In this document: positions 1 through 8,193 of the stretch, piece by piece
Layout of the letters: the number at the start of each line of letters is the position of its first letter
Numbering within the stretch: position 1 is the first letter of the stretch
Source: Lachnospiraceae bacterium
GTDB taxonomy: Bacteria; Bacillota; Clostridia; Lachnospirales; Lachnospiraceae
DNA length: 44,691 nt
Assembly: GCA_017551665.1 (NCBI GenBank)
Contig: JAFZLB010000099.1
Span: 1-44,691 of the forward strand
Direction of reading: 5' to 3'
Notes under the pieces: model-generated
Seen by the model: the letters and a program-made list of their open reading frames with translations, nothing else
What the model was told of the DNA's origin: nothing
Database searches by the model: none
Translations under genes and position numbers: made by a program

Positions 1-36
1 AACATTATGCGAACTATGTAAGCTTATACTTTCCAT
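1..36 (-). CDS. 5' end of an unknown gene, cut by the window edge
   Basis: Only the first 12 codons are present (starting MESISLHSS), reading out of the window. The start is supported by AAGGAG eight bases upstream of the ATG and by a possible -10 box TATAAT at 63-68 (minus strand); no convincing -35 is visible. Nothing can be said about function. The 145 bases between this start and the degV terminator hold no other gene, only a small GC hairpin near 105-119. Confidence 0.35.
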   Translation of the reverse strand, partial: MESISLHSSHNV

Positions 37-181
37 GGGGGCCACTCCTTGCCTGCCCCTTTATTATATCGGAACCCTGCCACCTATGTATAGCAAGTTG
101 ATCGCCGCAGAGCGGCGGGGAAAGGCCCAAGGATTATTCTATCAGATTATCGATTAAAATAAAAGAAGAATGTGTGCATAT

Positions 182-201
182 AAAAACGATAACCATTATC
201 G
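182..201 (-). terminator. Rho-independent terminator of degV
   Basis: Reading the minus strand, a 6-bp stem CGATAA/TTATCG with a 3-nt loop (187-201) is followed at once by five T (186-182). It begins 2 nt after the degV stop codon. Confidence 0.7.
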
Positions 202-203
202 CT

Positions 204-1091
204 TCAGCCGGAAATCACCCGTTCCCTGCCGTGATAACAGATGGCGAGAAAATCCGGTCCCACATGGGCACAAATCGTGGGTCCCAGATCCATGACCGGA
301 ATCTCCGCATCCTTGAACTGCGGATAGGTTTCTTTGATCAGACGGACAACGGCCTCGCAGTCCTCACGGTCATCGGCGGAGATTACGGTAATCTCCGAAG
401 ATGTTTCTTCGGACAGATCCTCCTGCATGGAAAGCACGAGTTCATGGACGGTCTTTTTGCGGCCGCGTACTTTTTTCCAGGCGAAGAGTTTTCCCTCCTC
501 CGTGACATAAATCATCGGCTTGATGGACAACAGCGTTCCGATAAACGCGGAAGCATTGGACAGACGTCCGCCCCTGCGCAGCCATTGCAGATCCTCCACC
601 ATAAAGCGGTGAATGTATTCTTTTTTATGCGCCTCGCCCCATTCGACAACTTCGTCAAAGCTCTTCCCCTCTTCCTTCAGGGCAACCAGCTTTTTGACAA
701 AGAGATGCAGTCCGCCGGTGATGCTGAAGCTGTCAATGAAGTGAATCCGCTGCGACGGAAATTCCCCGCGCAGCTTTTCGATCGCGATTTCCGCGTGCTC
801 GATGGAGCTGGAAATCGCGCGGCTCATGTCCGTGTAAATGAGATCGCATCCTTTCTCCAGAATCTCACGGAAAAAGGCCTCGTAGGTGGCGGGCTGGATG
901 GCCGAGGTCTGCAGCATCTTTCCCTCGCGCATGGCCGTGTAGCACATGTTCCGGATCTCCGGCGTGCAGTCATCCTCATACACCGTCTCTCCGATTGTGA
1001 AGGTATACGAGATGAAAGGCACCCCGTGCTCCGAAAGCCAAGATGCCTCAATATCACATGTCGATGCTGTTGCGATGACAAATTCTTTCAT
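204..1091 (-). CDS. DegV family fatty-acid-binding protein
   Basis: The 295-residue protein has the full DegV layout. An N-terminal half begins MKEFVIATASTCDI, corresponding to the usual 'IVTDSTCDL' start, and has the TSAIQP segment around residue 62. A C-terminal half carries LQWLRRGGRLSNASAFIG followed by LLSIKPMIYV. DegV proteins bind a fatty acid and, as FakB, present it to the kinase FakA for phospholipid synthesis; FakA is not in this window, so the exact role is inferred. The start is fixed by family alignment, yet there is no Shine-Dalgarno sequence: the ATG lies 2 nt after the 3' end of the upstream tRNA-Met. Both appear to be transcribed from the promoter at 1202-1230. A terminator follows immediately. 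Confidence 0.93.
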   Translation of the reverse strand: MKEFVIATASTCDIEASWLSEHGVPFISYTFTIGETVYEDDCTPEIRNMCYTAMREGKMLQTSAIQPATYEAFFREILEKGCDLIYTDMSRAISSSIEHAEIAIEKLRGEFPSQRIHFIDSFSITGGLHLFVKKLVALKEEGKSFDEVVEWGEAHKKEYIHRFMVEDLQWLRRGGRLSNASAFIGTLLSIKPMIYVTEEGKLFAWKKVRGRKKTVHELVLSMQEDLSEETSSEITVISADDREDCEAVVRLIKETYPQFKDAEIPVMDLGPTICAHVGPDFLAICYHGRERVISG

Positions 1092-1093
1092 AA

Positions 1094-1167
1094 TAGCGAG
1101 AGGGGGACTTGAACCCTCGACACCACGGGTATGAACCGTGTGCTCTAGCCAGCTGAGCTATCTCGCC
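1094..1167 (-). tRNA. tRNA-Met (anticodon CAT)
   Basis: Read on the minus strand, the 74 bases fold as a cloverleaf: acceptor GGCGAGA/TCTCGCT (with a G1-U72 wobble), D stem GCTC/GAGC, anticodon stem CACGG/CCGTG with loop TTCATAC, and T loop TTCAAGT. The stem lacks the three G-C pairs typical of initiator tRNA and resembles Bacillus elongator tRNA-Met; a lysidine-type Ile2 is less likely. CCA is not encoded. degV starts 2 nt beyond the discriminator base. Confidence 0.93.
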
Positions 1168-1201
1168 ACGTACGGTCTTACGCAAAAAGACCGACTTAGA
1201 T

Positions 1202-1230
1202 ACTATACACAACCGCCCTGAAAATGTCAA
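1202..1230 (-). promoter_or_regulatory. Sigma-70 promoter for tRNA-Met and degV
   Basis: On the minus strand TTGACA (1230-1225) and TATAGT (1207-1202) are separated by exactly 17 bases. Transcription would start about 30 nt upstream of the tRNA. Confidence 0.85.
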
Positions 1231-1261
1231 TATACTTCGAAAGCGGCCTTTTGTGCCTCCC

Positions 1262-2215
1262 TCAGCCCTCCGGCGGGAACTCCTGCGCGATGGCGCGGTC
1301 AATGGCCGCGATCTTCTCCGGGCTTAAGCGAAGGGACAGTGCCCTCACGTTCGTGCGGACGCGCTCGGCCATCTGTGCGCCGAAGAGGACGACGGAGACA
1401 AAGTCCTGTTCCATGGTCCAGCGCAGGGTCAGCTGCGGAAGCGAGGTGCCGCATTCCGCCGCAATGCGGTCCAGACGGGTCAGCAAATTCATCGCCTTCG
1501 AGAAGCCGGGCTCGCGGAAGAAGGGATAGAAGCGGTTGCGGCTGTCCATTTCTTCGTAGGTCTCCAGCGTGCGGTAGCGTCCGGTCAGCATACCGCCGCC
1601 GAGCGCGCCGTAGGCCATGGTACCCATGCCCTGCTCCGCTGCCGCCCTCAGCGTCGGCACTTTGGACTGCACCAGCATGGAAAACTGTTCCTGCGACACA
1701 TCCAGGGGGCAGACCTTGTTTGCCGCCGCCAGCTGTTCCGCCGTATGGTTGCAGACGCCGATAAAGTGTACCTTCCCGGCCTCACGCAGCTCCTGCAGCG
1801 CACCGAAGGTATCCTCCAAGGGCACCGAGGGATCCGGCCAGTGCAGCAGATAAATATCAATGTAATCTGTTCTCAGGTATTCCAGCGAGCGCTCGATCTG
1901 TTCTTTGATGTACGCGCCGGAGCCGTTCCGCACATACTTTCCGTCAATAAAGTCATTTCCGCACTTTGTCGCGATCACGCAGTCCTTGCGCTTTCCGCTC
2001 TCCTCCAGCACCCTGCCGATCAGCTTTTCCGCGGCACCCGTGTTATAGGCCGGCGCCGTGTCAAAGAAATTGATGCCCTGTTCCAGCGCTTCGTGCAGCG
2101 CGTCGAGACGCACCTCCTCGCTGTACTCGTCCCAGCCGGCACCGCCGATGCCCCAGGTGCCGAAGCAGAGTTTTGAAACCTTCAAGCCGGTGTTTCCGAA
2201 TGTTGTGTACTCCAT
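1262..2215 (-). CDS. Aldo/keto reductase
   Basis: The 317-residue protein is a standard AKR (alpha/beta)8 barrel oxidoreductase using NADPH to reduce aldehydes or ketones; the substrate cannot be told. The catalytic tetrad is visible: Asp and Tyr in FFDTAPAYNTG (about residues 50-60), Lys in IATKCG (about 83) and His in YLLHWPDP (about 124). The C-terminal part (LTLRWTMEQDFVSVVLFGA) fits cofactor binding. It starts 1 nt after the yvcK stop, so it is very probably the last gene of the transcript fliB-like, yvcK, AKR. No clear terminator separates it from the tRNA-Met promoter. Confidence 0.93.
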   Translation of the reverse strand: MEYTTFGNTGLKVSKLCFGTWGIGGAGWDEYSEEVRLDALHEALEQGINFFDTAPAYNTGAAEKLIGRVLEESGKRKDCVIATKCGNDFIDGKYVRNGSGAYIKEQIERSLEYLRTDYIDIYLLHWPDPSVPLEDTFGALQELREAGKVHFIGVCNHTAEQLAAANKVCPLDVSQEQFSMLVQSKVPTLRAAAEQGMGTMAYGALGGGMLTGRYRTLETYEEMDSRNRFYPFFREPGFSKAMNLLTRLDRIAAECGTSLPQLTLRWTMEQDFVSVVLFGAQMAERVRTNVRALSLRLSPEKIAAIDRAIAQEFPPEG

Positions 2216-2216
2216 G

Positions 2217-3167
2217 TCAGCCCTCCATCAGATAGGAAAAAATCAGATATGCCGTCTTTAACGCGTTGTGGCGGATGGTCTCCTCTTCGATGGAGAAGAT
2301 ATCCCCCTCTATGATCTCAGCACCCTGCGCGCGTACCTTGTCGCGGTCCAGATGCACAATGGTCTTGTTCTCCGTCTTCAGGTATTTGTCGATGATCCGC
2401 GCGTCGATCTCCGCGTTGTTCGCCACCACCGTTGTCAGATGCCGGTCAAACAGATAGAGATAGCGGTTCAGCACGCGCACGTGACCGCTGACGTCATAGC
2501 CGTCCGTCTCTCCGGGCTGCGTCACCAAATTGGAAACGTACATCAGGGGCGCGTCACAGGAACGCAGCACCTCTCCCACCTCCGGCGCGATCAGATGCGG
2601 AATCACGCTGGTGTACAGACTCCCCGGACTGAAGATCACAAGATCGGCGTCCTTTAAGCGCTGCTTCACCTCCGAGGTCACGGTGATGTCATGGTCATAG
2701 CGCAGACGCCGGATGTGGCGGATGTTGCGGCTGACCTCCTCCTCGCCGACGAAAGCACCGGTATCGCTCTCTCCCACCAGCTCCACCTTATCCTCCGTCA
2801 GCGGCAGCACGGTGCCCTTGATCTGTAAGAGCTGCCCCATGTACTTTGCCGCTTCCGTCAGGGAGCCCTTTAAGTCAATCAGGGCGGAGAGCATGATGTT
2901 GCGCACCGGATGATTGTGCAGTGTGCCGCTTTTCGAAAAGCGGTAGCTTAACAGACGCAGAAAATCCTCGTCCGCGTTGGACATGGCCAGAAGCACCTTC
3001 CCCACGTCCCCGACGGCCGGAATGTCCAGCTCCTCCTTCAGCACGCCGGTCGACGAGCCGTTGTCGGAGACGGTGATCACTGCCGTCACGTCCATCGGAA
3101 ACAGTTTCAGCCCCGACAGCAGACAGGACAGACCCGTTCCGCCGCCGAATACCACGACACGCTTCAT
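2217..3167 (-). CDS. yvcK: YvcK/CofD-like gluconeogenesis factor
   Basis: The 316 residues open with MKRVVVFGGGTGLSCLLSGL and continue with VSDNGSSTGVLKEEL and PAVGDVGKVLLAMSN, hallmarks of the YvcK family. A later GSLYTSVIPHLI segment also matches. In Bacillus, YvcK binds UDP-GlcNAc and supports growth on gluconeogenic carbon and cell-wall synthesis; that role is carried over from the family. The usual partners RapZ (yvcJ) and WhiA (yvcL) are absent here. Instead yvcK lies 15 nt behind a FliB-like gene and touches an aldo/keto reductase, which is an uncommon context. Confidence 0.93.
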   Translation of the reverse strand: MKRVVVFGGGTGLSCLLSGLKLFPMDVTAVITVSDNGSSTGVLKEELDIPAVGDVGKVLLAMSNADEDFLRLLSYRFSKSGTLHNHPVRNIMLSALIDLKGSLTEAAKYMGQLLQIKGTVLPLTEDKVELVGESDTGAFVGEEEVSRNIRHIRRLRYDHDITVTSEVKQRLKDADLVIFSPGSLYTSVIPHLIAPEVGEVLRSCDAPLMYVSNLVTQPGETDGYDVSGHVRVLNRYLYLFDRHLTTVVANNAEIDARIIDKYLKTENKTIVHLDRDKVRAQGAEIIEGDIFSIEEETIRHNALKTAYLIFSYLMEG

Positions 3168-3182
3168 ATTTGCTCCCTCACA

Positions 3183-4328
3183 TTACCGGTACGGTACCGT
3201 TCCCTCTCTCGCAAGCCAGGCCTGCAGCATGTTCTTTTCCATCTGCGCGCTGTGCCTCGCGCGTTTCTCATAGACCGCGATGATCCGCGCTTCCTCCGCC
3301 GCCGTCAGCGCCCCCGTCTCATCCGCGAACAGCGCGTCAAAGAGCAGCAGCAGATTCGTATGCATGACCATACAGCGGATGCGGTTCAAAAAGCTGTAAT
3401 CCTCGTAGGTCTCCGTGTAAAAGCGGAACAGCTCCGACTTAGCGTAGTGCAGATACTTCTCCGCCCGGAAAGCGTCCTTCTTCACAAACTCCTTCAGCAG
3501 GCGGTCCAGCCGCATCTGTCCCTTCCGTTCGTCCAGCCCGTCAAAGCGTTTCATGTAATACGACAGCAGACGGTAAAAAAAGGGAATCCTGCGTTTCAGG
3601 TCTTCGTGATACAGACAGCCGTTGACCCAGTCGTTGAGGATGGTCACCGGCAGCGGAAACCATGTCTCCGCGTGCTGTTCTTCTCCGGCACCTTCCTCCG
3701 CGAAGAGATCTCTTCCGCTTGCGGCGTTGGACTGCCACCGTCCCGCCAGGAGGAGCATCTTTGCAAAGGCCTCCGATAACACCCGCATGGCCTCCGCGGC
3801 TTCGCGCCCCCGGATGTCCTCCGCAGCCTGCCCCAGTACGCCAAGCAGCTCTTCGCGCGTGCGCAGCAGTGCCGCAAAATAGGCCTCGTCCGTATTGGAG
3901 CCGTGCCTGCCGTAGGATACTTCTTCCCGGACACGCTTCCAGGAAAGATCGGGCGCGGCCAGGAAGAGCCTTGCGGCCTCCACGCAGGACAAATCCAGCG
4001 TTTCCTCCGCGCGCGGACCGAAGTGCTTGCGCCTGCGCGGGTAAACCTGACAGGTCAGCGGGGGATAGTCTTCGCCCCTTGCCTTCTGCAGTCCGCACAG
4101 ACCGTCCCGGGTGTAAAAGGAACAGGTCCCGCGCCCCGCGTTCAGCTGCACATCCTCTTTGCCCCGAAGCGCCAGCTTCAGACGCAGCCCGAGCAGTCCC
4201 TTCTCCCCGCGATAGCGGGCAAGCGCTTCCTCGTCCGCGAGGATGGACCAGCCCCTGCAACAGGTCTCGGCGCAGTCTCCCTTCGCGCATTTGAAATCGT
4301 CATAAAACGAAATCCGGTCAATGTCCAT
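3183..4328 (-). CDS. FliB-like flagellin lysine-N-methylase / cysteine-cluster protein
   Basis: About 381 residues from the start chosen here. The N-terminus carries a cysteine cluster: FKCAKGDCAETCCRGW (about residues 11-26), then GTCSFYTRDGLCGLQ and PLTCQVYPRR. This is the pattern of FliB-type methylases, which modify flagellin lysines and are thought to hold an Fe-S cluster; the function is inferred from the family. The open frame continues 113 codons upstream without coding character. ATG at 4328 gives the family-typical short lead of about 10 residues before FKC; ATG at 4337 is possible. The ribosome binding site is weak (GAGGGTC just before ATG). No flagellin or flagellar gene is in view, so the target could be another protein. 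Confidence 0.75.
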   Translation of the reverse strand: MDIDRISFYDDFKCAKGDCAETCCRGWSILADEEALARYRGEKGLLGLRLKLALRGKEDVQLNAGRGTCSFYTRDGLCGLQKARGEDYPPLTCQVYPRRRKHFGPRAEETLDLSCVEAARLFLAAPDLSWKRVREEVSYGRHGSNTDEAYFAALLRTREELLGVLGQAAEDIRGREAAEAMRVLSEAFAKMLLLAGRWQSNAASGRDLFAEEGAGEEQHAETWFPLPVTILNDWVNGCLYHEDLKRRIPFFYRLLSYYMKRFDGLDERKGQMRLDRLLKEFVKKDAFRAEKYLHYAKSELFRFYTETYEDYSFLNRIRCMVMHTNLLLLFDALFADETGALTAAEEARIIAVYEKRARHSAQMEKNMLQAWLAREGTVPYR

Positions 4329-4337
4329 GACCCTCAT

Positions 4338-4391
4338 ATTATACCATACAACGCATCCCCGATACCATATTCCGGGAAAAGATGTTATACT
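4338..4391. promoter_or_regulatory. Divergent promoter region
   Basis: TATAAT on the minus strand (4343-4338) lies about 10 nt from the fliB-like ATG, so its transcript would be nearly leaderless. TATACT on the plus strand (4386-4391) lies 31 nt from the lipoprotein start. Neither has a good -35, so this is a -10-only call. Confidence 0.35.
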
Positions 4392-4416
4392 GAAGACGGA
4401 GGAAAACCTGCCCTTG

Positions 4417-5397
4417 ATGCAAAGACGCAAATCCAACCGCATACGCTTATTTGCCCTCCTTGCCGTTTTCCTGCCCGTTGTTTCCTGCGGTTCCGGCGCG
4501 AGCGCGGAAAGTCCTCCGCCGGAGACCAGGCAGACGGCGCCGCAGGAGGAAGTCTGGGAGCTGCCCGATAAGGACGGTTCCCGTGACAACACGCCCCTGT
4601 GCCTCGTCCCTTCCATGGACGGCACGGTGGTATTGAAAAACGAGCTTGCGGAAATCGACTGTTCCAATGCCGCGGAGGGCTATATCTTTGCGCGCTATCT
4701 CGGCGAAAACCCGAAGGTGAAGCTCCTGATTCAGGTGGAAGGCGGAAAACAGTATTACTATGACCTGCCCAGCGACGGGACGCCGGAGGTCTTTCCCTTG
4801 TCCGTCGGCGACGCCCTGTATGAGATCAGCGTGTTTGAAAACATCAGCGAAACACAGTACAGCCTTGCCTTTTCCGACATGCTGGACGTAAAGCTGAACG
4901 ATCCCTATAAGCCCTTCCTTTATCCGAACCAGTATGTCCGCTTTGACAAGGATTCCGAAGCGGTGAAGGAGGCTGCCGTGCTGGCGCGTCCGGCCGACGA
5001 GGATCTGGACGTGGTCTCCAATGTGTATAACTACGTCATTCAAAACATCAGCTATGACATGGAAGAGGCGGAAACCGTCGAAAGCGGTTATCTGCCGGAT
5101 CTGGACGAGGTGCTGGCCACGGGGAAGGGCATCTGTCTGGATTATTCCGCGCTCATGTGCGCCATGCTGCGTTCCCAGCAGATTCCCGCCCGGATGGAGA
5201 TCGGCTATGCCGGCACCGCCTACCACGCCTGGCTCAGCGTTTACATCGACGGCATCGGCTGGATCAACGGCATGATTGAGTTCGACGGCAAGGACTGGAG
5301 CCTCATGGATCCGACCTTTGCCGCTTCCAACGGCGACGACTTTCTGGAAGACTTCATCGGCGACGGTGACAACTATTCACTCAAGTTTATTTATTAG
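4417..5397 (+). CDS. Secreted lipoprotein with transglutaminase-like domain
   Basis: 326 residues from the chosen ATG, which gives a clear lipoprotein signal: basic MQRRKSNRIR, hydrophobic core, and a VVSC lipobox with Cys24. GGAGG lies 14 nt upstream; TTG at 4414 is an alternative. The C-terminal third is a transglutaminase/cysteine-protease fold with all three catalytic residues: Cys in GKGICLDYSALM (about 239), His in AYHAWLSVYI (about 270) and Asp in SLMDPTF (about 298). Such domains cross-link or cleave peptides outside the cell; the substrate is unknown. It lies 8 nt before the GspF-like gene, so it is probably the first gene of the pilin-like operon. Confidence 0.85.
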   Translation: MQRRKSNRIRLFALLAVFLPVVSCGSGASAESPPPETRQTAPQEEVWELPDKDGSRDNTPLCLVPSMDGTVVLKNELAEIDCSNAAEGYIFARYLGENPKVKLLIQVEGGKQYYYDLPSDGTPEVFPLSVGDALYEISVFENISETQYSLAFSDMLDVKLNDPYKPFLYPNQYVRFDKDSEAVKEAAVLARPADEDLDVVSNVYNYVIQNISYDMEEAETVESGYLPDLDEVLATGKGICLDYSALMCAMLRSQQIPARMEIGYAGTAYHAWLSVYIDGIGWINGMIEFDGKDWSLMDPTFAASNGDDFLEDFIGDGDNYSLKFIY

Positions 5398-5405
5398 GAG
5401 CAAGC

Positions 5406-6470
5406 ATGAACATCGAAGCAAGAAAACCGCACAAGCCGCTCTCCCACCATGAGCTCTCCGTCTTCTGTGCCCAGCTCTCCATGCTGATCAAAGGCGGCGT
5501 CGCTCCCTACGAGAGCGTGCGCATCCTGCTTTCCGACACGAGGGACAAGGAGGGCCAGCACATCTTAAGCGACATGATGCTCGTCATCAATACCGGCGAA
5601 AAGCTGCATGTCGCCATGGAATCCACCGGCGTCTTTCCGGACTATGTGATTCACATGGTCCAGATCGGCGAGGAAAGCGGACGCCTGGACGTGGTGCTGG
5701 ACGCGCTGGCCGCCTTCTATGACCGGGAGGACGGCCTTCGGGAAACCATCCGCTCTGCCCTGCGCTATCCGCTCATTATGATCGGCATCATGTTTTTGAT
5801 TGTCTTTGTCATCATCACAAGGGTGCTGCCGATCTTCTCCCAGGTCTTTGAGCAGCTCGGCACCGGCATGAACGCCTTCTCCGATTCGCTGCTCAGGCTC
5901 GGAGAACGCTTAAATCGTGATACCATCGTCATCGTCATCATCGTGGCGCTGCTGATCGCCTTTGCGCTCTATCTCTCCCATACGCGAAAAGGCCGGGCCA
6001 TGCTCTCGCGTTTTTCGCAAAAGTTTCCGCTGACGGCCTCGCTCCATGAGGACATCGCCGCGGGCCGCTTTGCGAGCGGCATGGCGCTGACGCTTGCCAG
6101 CGGCATGGACACCTACCAGAGCCTTGACCTGGTGCAGCGGCTTGTCGAAAACAGCGGTGTCGCCGCAAAGATTGAAGAAGCAAAGCGCCTGATCCGGGAA
6201 GAAGGACTCACCTTCCCGGAGGCCCTTGAAAAGATCGGCATCTTCACGCAGATTTACACGCGCATGGTGTCCGTCGGCTTTAAGTCCGGCTCCATGGACA
6301 CCTCCATGCGCCTGATCGCGGATCACTACGAACAGGAAACCGACCGCCGGCTGCACCACGCCATTTCCGTCGTGGAACCGACGCTGATCATCCTGCTCTC
6401 CCTCATCGTCGGCTTGATCCTGCTCTCCGTGATCCTGCCGCTGATGGGCGTCATGAGCAGTATCGGATAA
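5406..6470 (+). CDS. Type II secretion/type IV pilus assembly membrane protein (GspF/PilC family)
   Basis: 354 residues with the two-lobed T2SSF architecture. A cytoplasmic domain, HHELSVFCAQLSMLIKGG (about 14-31), is followed by a transmembrane pair around 120-145 and 175-195. A second copy of the domain follows, with FASGMALTLASGM and VGFKSGSMD, and a final membrane helix sits near the C-terminus. These proteins form the inner-membrane platform that works with a PilB/GspE ATPase to push pilins. GGAGCA lies just before the start. No ATPase or prepilin peptidase is encoded nearby, so partners must come from elsewhere if the machine is functional. Confidence 0.88.
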   Translation: MNIEARKPHKPLSHHELSVFCAQLSMLIKGGVAPYESVRILLSDTRDKEGQHILSDMMLVINTGEKLHVAMESTGVFPDYVIHMVQIGEESGRLDVVLDALAAFYDREDGLRETIRSALRYPLIMIGIMFLIVFVIITRVLPIFSQVFEQLGTGMNAFSDSLLRLGERLNRDTIVIVIIVALLIAFALYLSHTRKGRAMLSRFSQKFPLTASLHEDIAAGRFASGMALTLASGMDTYQSLDLVQRLVENSGVAAKIEEAKRLIREEGLTFPEALEKIGIFTQIYTRMVSVGFKSGSMDTSMRLIADHYEQETDRRLHHAISVVEPTLIILLSLIVGLILLSVILPLMGVMSSIG

Positions 6471-6488
6471 AGAATGTAAGGAGTAACA

Positions 6489-6833
6489 ATGGCACGTTTT
6501 TCCTACACGGGACAACGAAAAAGCAGAATACCGCACATCCCCGCGGTCCTGATCTATCTTCTGGTCTGGGTGCTGATCCTCGGGATCTTTCTGTTCGGCA
6601 TCCGCTCCTTCAGCGGCTATACCGGCGAAAAGCAGCGGGAGTCCCTGGAACACGCCCTGCAAAGGGGCATTGCTTCCTGCTACGCGATTGAGGGCATTTA
6701 TCCGCCGGATTTGGAATACCTCGAGGAACACTACGGCCTGAACTATGACAAAGAGCTCTTCTTCGTGGACTATCATCCGGTGGCCTCGAACCTGTATCCC
6801 GACTTCACGATTCTGGACAGGAGGACACCCTGA
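6489..6833 (+). CDS. Small pilin-like membrane protein
   Basis: 114 residues with a single membrane helix (about 18-42) after a basic N-terminus. An extracytoplasmic tail contains ASCYAIEGIYPPDLEYLEEH, which reads like the helix-to-sheet region of GspG-type pseudopilins. There is no Gly-x4-Glu prepilin cleavage site, so it would stay membrane-anchored rather than be processed. TAAGGAG lies upstream of the ATG. The stop codon overlaps the next start by one base (TGATG). The function is not known; its place in the GspF operon suggests a minor pilus or platform component. Confidence 0.75.
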   Translation: MARFSYTGQRKSRIPHIPAVLIYLLVWVLILGIFLFGIRSFSGYTGEKQRESLEHALQRGIASCYAIEGIYPPDLEYLEEHYGLNYDKELFFVDYHPVASNLYPDFTILDRRTP

Positions 6834-7336
6834 TGCGCACGAAACGGGACGAGCGGCACATCATTGACATAATCTTCGTGCTGGCGCTCTTTGCGCTGTT
6901 CGCAATTGCGTCCGTGCTGCTGATTGCCATCGGCGTCAGCGTGTACCGGCAGGGGGCGGAGGCCATGGGCGATAACAGCACGGTGCGTACTTCTTATGCC
7001 TACGTTTCGGAGAAAATCCGCCGCGCGGACGCGGAAGGCGCCGTGGAATGCGGCAGTGTCGGAGAATCCGATGCTTTGTTATTAAGTTATGAAATTAACG
7101 GTATTTCGTACACGACAACGCTTTATGTGTACGAGAACATGCTGACGGAGCTGGTGGCCAGAAGCGGCTTAAGCTTTCCGCCCTCGGCGGGACAGCCCGT
7201 GGCGGAGCTGGAAAAGCTGAAATGCCAGCAGGTGTCGGAGGATCTGCTGAAGATCACACTCATTGAGACGGGCGGCGAGGAGCGCAGTCTTTACGCGCAC
7301 ATTCGCAGCAATCCGTCCGCCGGAGAGGGAGAATAA
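6833..7336 (+). CDS. DUF4860-like single-pass protein
   Basis: 167 residues: a charged start (MRTKRDERHI), one long membrane helix (about 12-38) and an extracytoplasmic domain of alternating strands, including TSYAYVSEKIRRAD and LLLSYEINGISYTTTLYVYE. I recognise the pattern as DUF4860, found in Lachnospiraceae pilin-like operons; this is from memory. It lacks a prepilin peptidase site. It overlaps the previous gene by one base and ends 6 nt before the next. A role as minor pilin or scaffold is inferred only from context. Confidence 0.72.
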   Translation: MRTKRDERHIIDIIFVLALFALFAIASVLLIAIGVSVYRQGAEAMGDNSTVRTSYAYVSEKIRRADAEGAVECGSVGESDALLLSYEINGISYTTTLYVYENMLTELVARSGLSFPPSAGQPVAELEKLKCQQVSEDLLKITLIETGGEERSLYAHIRSNPSAGEGE

Positions 7337-7342
7337 GGACAG

Positions 7343-7825
7343 ATGCGGTTTCGCAGAACAAGCGGCGGCAAAAGCGGATTGTTTTTACTGGAGATGACAC
7401 TGGTCGTGTTTTTCTTCGCGCTGACCTCTGCCGTCTATGTGCGCGTCTTTGCCTCCGCGCAGCGGATCGGCCGCGAATCCAAGACCCTGACGGAAGCGAC
7501 GCTCATCGCCCAGAACCTCGCGGAAGCCTGGTACGCCGCCGGCGGTGAACTTACCGAAACCGCGGAACGCTTTGCGCTGTGTGACGCGGAGGATGAACTC
7601 CTCACGCTGTATTATGACAGCACCTGGAAGGCCCTGCCCGCGGACCGTCTGGCCGCGGCCTCTTACCTCGCATACATCCGGCAGCAGCCCGCTTCCGGCG
7701 AAGACGCCGGCAAGGGAGAACTCCGGACCGCGGAACTGAAGGTCACCTCGGTACAGGGCGATGTGGTCTACGAACTGCCGCTCGTCTGTTATCCCGAAGC
7801 ACATACAAAGGAGGGAGAACGATGA
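7343..7825 (+). CDS. Type IV pilin-like (pseudopilin) protein
   Basis: 160 residues with the one convincing prepilin signal in the operon. After a basic leader (MRFRRTSGGKSG) comes Gly12 followed by LFLLEMTLVVFFFALTSA, which places Glu at position +5 after the predicted cleavage. The hydrophobic stretch would be the pilus core helix. It would need a prepilin peptidase (PilD-like) encoded outside the window. It overlaps the next gene by 4 nt (ATGA), so the two are translationally coupled. Confidence 0.78.
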   Translation: MRFRRTSGGKSGLFLLEMTLVVFFFALTSAVYVRVFASAQRIGRESKTLTEATLIAQNLAEAWYAAGGELTETAERFALCDAEDELLTLYYDSTWKALPADRLAAASYLAYIRQQPASGEDAGKGELRTAELKVTSVQGDVVYELPLVCYPEAHTKEGER

Positions 7826-8190
7826 GACAGCGGCGCGGTTATCAGCTTCATGTCGGCACGGCCTCCATCCTGCTCGTCTTTCTGACGCTCTGCCTTTCTT
7901 CCTTTGCCGTGCTCACGCTCGTGAACGCCAACGCGGACAAGCGCTTAAGCGATAAACTCGCCGCCCGCACAAAGGCGTACTACGAAGCGGTCTCCGAAGC
8001 GGAACGTTTTATCGGGGAACAGTCGGCATCCGGCGAAAGTGCCGGCAAAGACTTCTACTTTGACGAAAACCAGTACCTGCGCGTCAGCGTCGAACACGCC
8101 GGCGGCACCGTCCAAATCACGGAATACCGCGTCTTCACGGACGAAAGGGAAATGATCTTCGACGAAAATCCCTTCAAGGTAACGCGATAG
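7822..8190 (+). CDS. Small single-pass protein, last gene of the pilin-like operon
   Basis: 122 residues. A basic N-terminus is followed by a membrane helix (about 14-36) and a polar tail with LVNANADKRLSDKLAARTKA and a short beta-rich end. It resembles PilX-type minor pilin helpers in layout only; there is no recognisable domain. It overlaps the previous gene by 4 nt. Its stop codon lies 3 bases from the convergent hsdR stop, leaving no room for a terminator between the operon and the defence island. Confidence 0.7.
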   Translation: MRQRRGYQLHVGTASILLVFLTLCLSSFAVLTLVNANADKRLSDKLAARTKAYYEAVSEAERFIGEQSASGESAGKDFYFDENQYLRVSVEHAGGTVQITEYRVFTDEREMIFDENPFKVTR

Positions 8191-8193
8191 CGT

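Noticed and set aside
4329-4667. Extension of the FliB-like frame to 494 residues
   Set aside because: The extra codons cross the divergent promoter region and overlap the lipoprotein signal peptide on the other strand. Family members start about 10 residues before the Cys cluster.
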